From contig QMYG01000047.1 of the NCBI GenBank assembly GCA_003662535.1, forward strand, positions 1-5,520: a stretch of 5,520 bases of DNA, in the 5' to 3' direction. This document shows positions 5,005-5,520 of the stretch, piece by piece. Position 1 is the stretch's first letter, and each line of letters opens with the position of its first letter. Under the pieces are notes generated by a model. It was not told the origin of the DNA. It saw only the letters and a list, made by a program, of their open reading frames with translations, and searched no databases. The position numbers and the translations under genes are program-made. The stretch comes from Candidatus Bathyarchaeota archaeon. GTDB lineage: Archaea; Thermoproteota; Bathyarchaeia; EX4484-135; B24-G1.

Positions 5005-5286
5005 CTATTCTGTCTTTTCTAGGACAATCTCCACTGTGGAGAGGTTTCTTACGTTCCCCTCTCGCTCCACAGTCTCTGTTCCGATTTTTATGTCCTTCAC
5101 CTGCACGGTCTCCATGAACTTCCTCCGAACGACCTCAGCCACGTCTACCGCCTTAGATATGTTTCTCCCCCTAGCCTTCAGGACGACCTCCTTCGCCCCA
5201 CCACTAAACTGCAGTATAACAGCAAGGACATACTTCATGACGGGCTTCCTACCAATCAGTATTGCTTGGGTCGCAGCCTCAGACAT
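5005..5286 (-). CDS. albA: DNA/RNA-binding chromatin protein Alba
   Basis: Alba is a small dimeric nucleoid protein that coats DNA and binds RNA. The 93 residues match a standard single Alba domain: the [16 protein letters not shown] loop and helix (11-26), [22 protein letters not shown] (30-51; KARGR and SKAVD are near-invariant), a VRRKF helix, then the [11 protein letters not shown] hairpin and a STVEIVLEK final strand. In the N-terminal basic pair the first lysine of the Sulfolobus protein (K16, an acetylation target) is Arg13 here, and the second is retained as Lys14. ATG 5286 is chosen because it gives the family N-terminus and has GGAGGG at 5296-5301 (9-base spacer). A longer frame to 5364 would run into rpoK and encode an unrelated hydrophobic extension. 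It lies between rpoK (47 bases upstream) and the aminotransferase. Confidence 0.96.
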   Translation of the reverse strand: MSEAATQAILIGRKPVMKYVLAVILQFSGGAKEVVLKARGRNISKAVDVAEVVRRKFMETVQVKDIKIGTETVEREGNVRNLSTVEIVLEKTE

Positions 5287-5295
5287 ACGCCTAGT

Positions 5296-5301
5296 CCCTC
5301 C
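5296..5301 (-). promoter_or_regulatory. Shine-Dalgarno sequence of alba
   Basis: GGAGGG on the minus strand lies 9 bases before ATG 5286. It supports that start over the longer frame and suits a highly expressed chromatin protein. Confidence 0.6.
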
Positions 5302-5329
5302 AATAATGGTAAGAATAACACAGAAAAAT

Positions 5330-5339
5330 GATATTAAAG
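5330..5339 (-). promoter_or_regulatory. Candidate alba box A overlapping the rpoK stop codon
   Basis: On the minus strand CTTTAATATC resembles an archaeal TATA box; its TAA is the rpoK stop codon. A start about 25 bases downstream (near 5310) would give a leader of about 24 bases that includes the GGAGGG. This would let alba be transcribed on its own as well as by read-through from rpoK. The role is inferred from sequence and spacing. Confidence 0.4.
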
Positions 5340-5520
5340 TTTGGACGCTCCCTGCAGGAGCCACCTCAGCGGTATATCCTGATAGGTTCCGTCTGGCAGC
5401 GTTCTCCGTATCGTTATCGGCAGTATTCCGAGTTCAAGCTCCTTCAGGGCTATTTCAATTGGGCTTTTGGGGGTTTCTTCGGGTGGGAGCAGCACTGGTG
5501 CGCCCATAGATCTTTGGAGC
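5334..5520 (-). CDS. rpoK: DNA-directed RNA polymerase subunit RpoK (Rpb6 homologue), C-terminal part
   Basis: The minus-strand frame enters from the right edge and ends at TAA 5334-5336. It gives 61 residues of the C-terminal core of archaeal RpoK, the omega/Rpb6-type assembly subunit of RNA polymerase. Recognisable parts are [15 protein letters not shown] (1-15), the [20 protein letters not shown] block (19-38), [17 protein letters not shown] and a short tail. The GAP, the PI-x-IA-x-x-EL-x-x-G and the LPITIRR-x-LP-x-G motifs are typical of the family. About 25-30 N-terminal residues, including the start codon, lie outside the window. It precedes alba in the same direction. Confidence 0.88.
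   Translation of the reverse strand, partial: LQRSMGAPVLLPPEETPKSPIEIALKELELGILPITIRRTLPDGTYQDIPLRWLLQGASKL

Noticed and set aside
5287..5364. 26-residue hydrophobic N-terminal extension of Alba (possible signal or membrane segment)
   Set aside because: It runs into rpoK coding sequence, and Alba is cytosolic and starts at 5286 behind a good ribosome-binding site.
5036..5509. 157-codon plus-strand open frame across alba and rpoK
   Set aside because: It is the antisense shadow of two clearly recognisable minus-strand genes, with no family-like motif.
1..5520. CRISPR array, tRNA or rRNA gene
   Set aside because: No regularly spaced repeats were seen, and I recognised no cloverleaf or rRNA core sequence on either strand by eye.

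Overview
The window looks archaeal, most likely a thermophilic member of the Thermoproteota or a nearby lineage (Bathyarchaeia or Caldarchaeales type). The evidence is an rpoK (archaeal Rpb6) C-terminus, an Alba chromatin protein, a DUF2099 'methanogenesis marker 8' protein, TTG start codons with archaeal Shine-Dalgarno sequences, and TATA-like boxes in place of bacterial promoters. The lineage is inferred from gene content only; there is no rRNA or tRNA here to fix it.

Layout. Positions 1-564 hold the 3' part of an unrecognised gene with a CxxC...CC cysteine set. Its last ~20 codons lie on top of a degenerate antisense copy (497-603) of the 3' end of the AIM24-family gene found intact at 1181-1885. 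A 16-bp perfect palindrome with a TTTAAA core (608-623) follows. Next come a possible 44-residue basic ORF (653-787) and a retropepsin-like gene broken by a +1 frameshift (738-1167). The stretch from about 497 to 1167 therefore looks rearranged and decaying. The AIM24 gene faces left from a TTG start with a strong Shine-Dalgarno sequence. It diverges, across a short AT-rich promoter region, from a DHH/DHHA1 phosphoesterase gene (1974-2945). That gene is followed 20 bases later by the DUF2099 gene (2966-3835), probably in the same transcript. A leftward run comes in from the right edge: rpoK (partial), alba, and a class I/II PLP-dependent aminotransferase. It converges with the DUF2099 gene at about 3836-3863.

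How the genes fit together. The right part is core housekeeping: transcription (RpoK), chromatin (Alba), nucleic-acid or nucleotide phosphoester cleavage (DHH) and amino-acid metabolism (aminotransferase). DUF2099 is the most intriguing complete gene, because its family is named for its occurrence in methanogens and no methanogenesis gene is visible around it. I see no CRISPR array, tRNA, rRNA, insertion sequence or complete defence system, and no convincing new multi-gene system. The most unusual structure is the duplicated AIM24 3' end fused antisense to the first ORF. No stretch longer than 300 bases lacks a gene.
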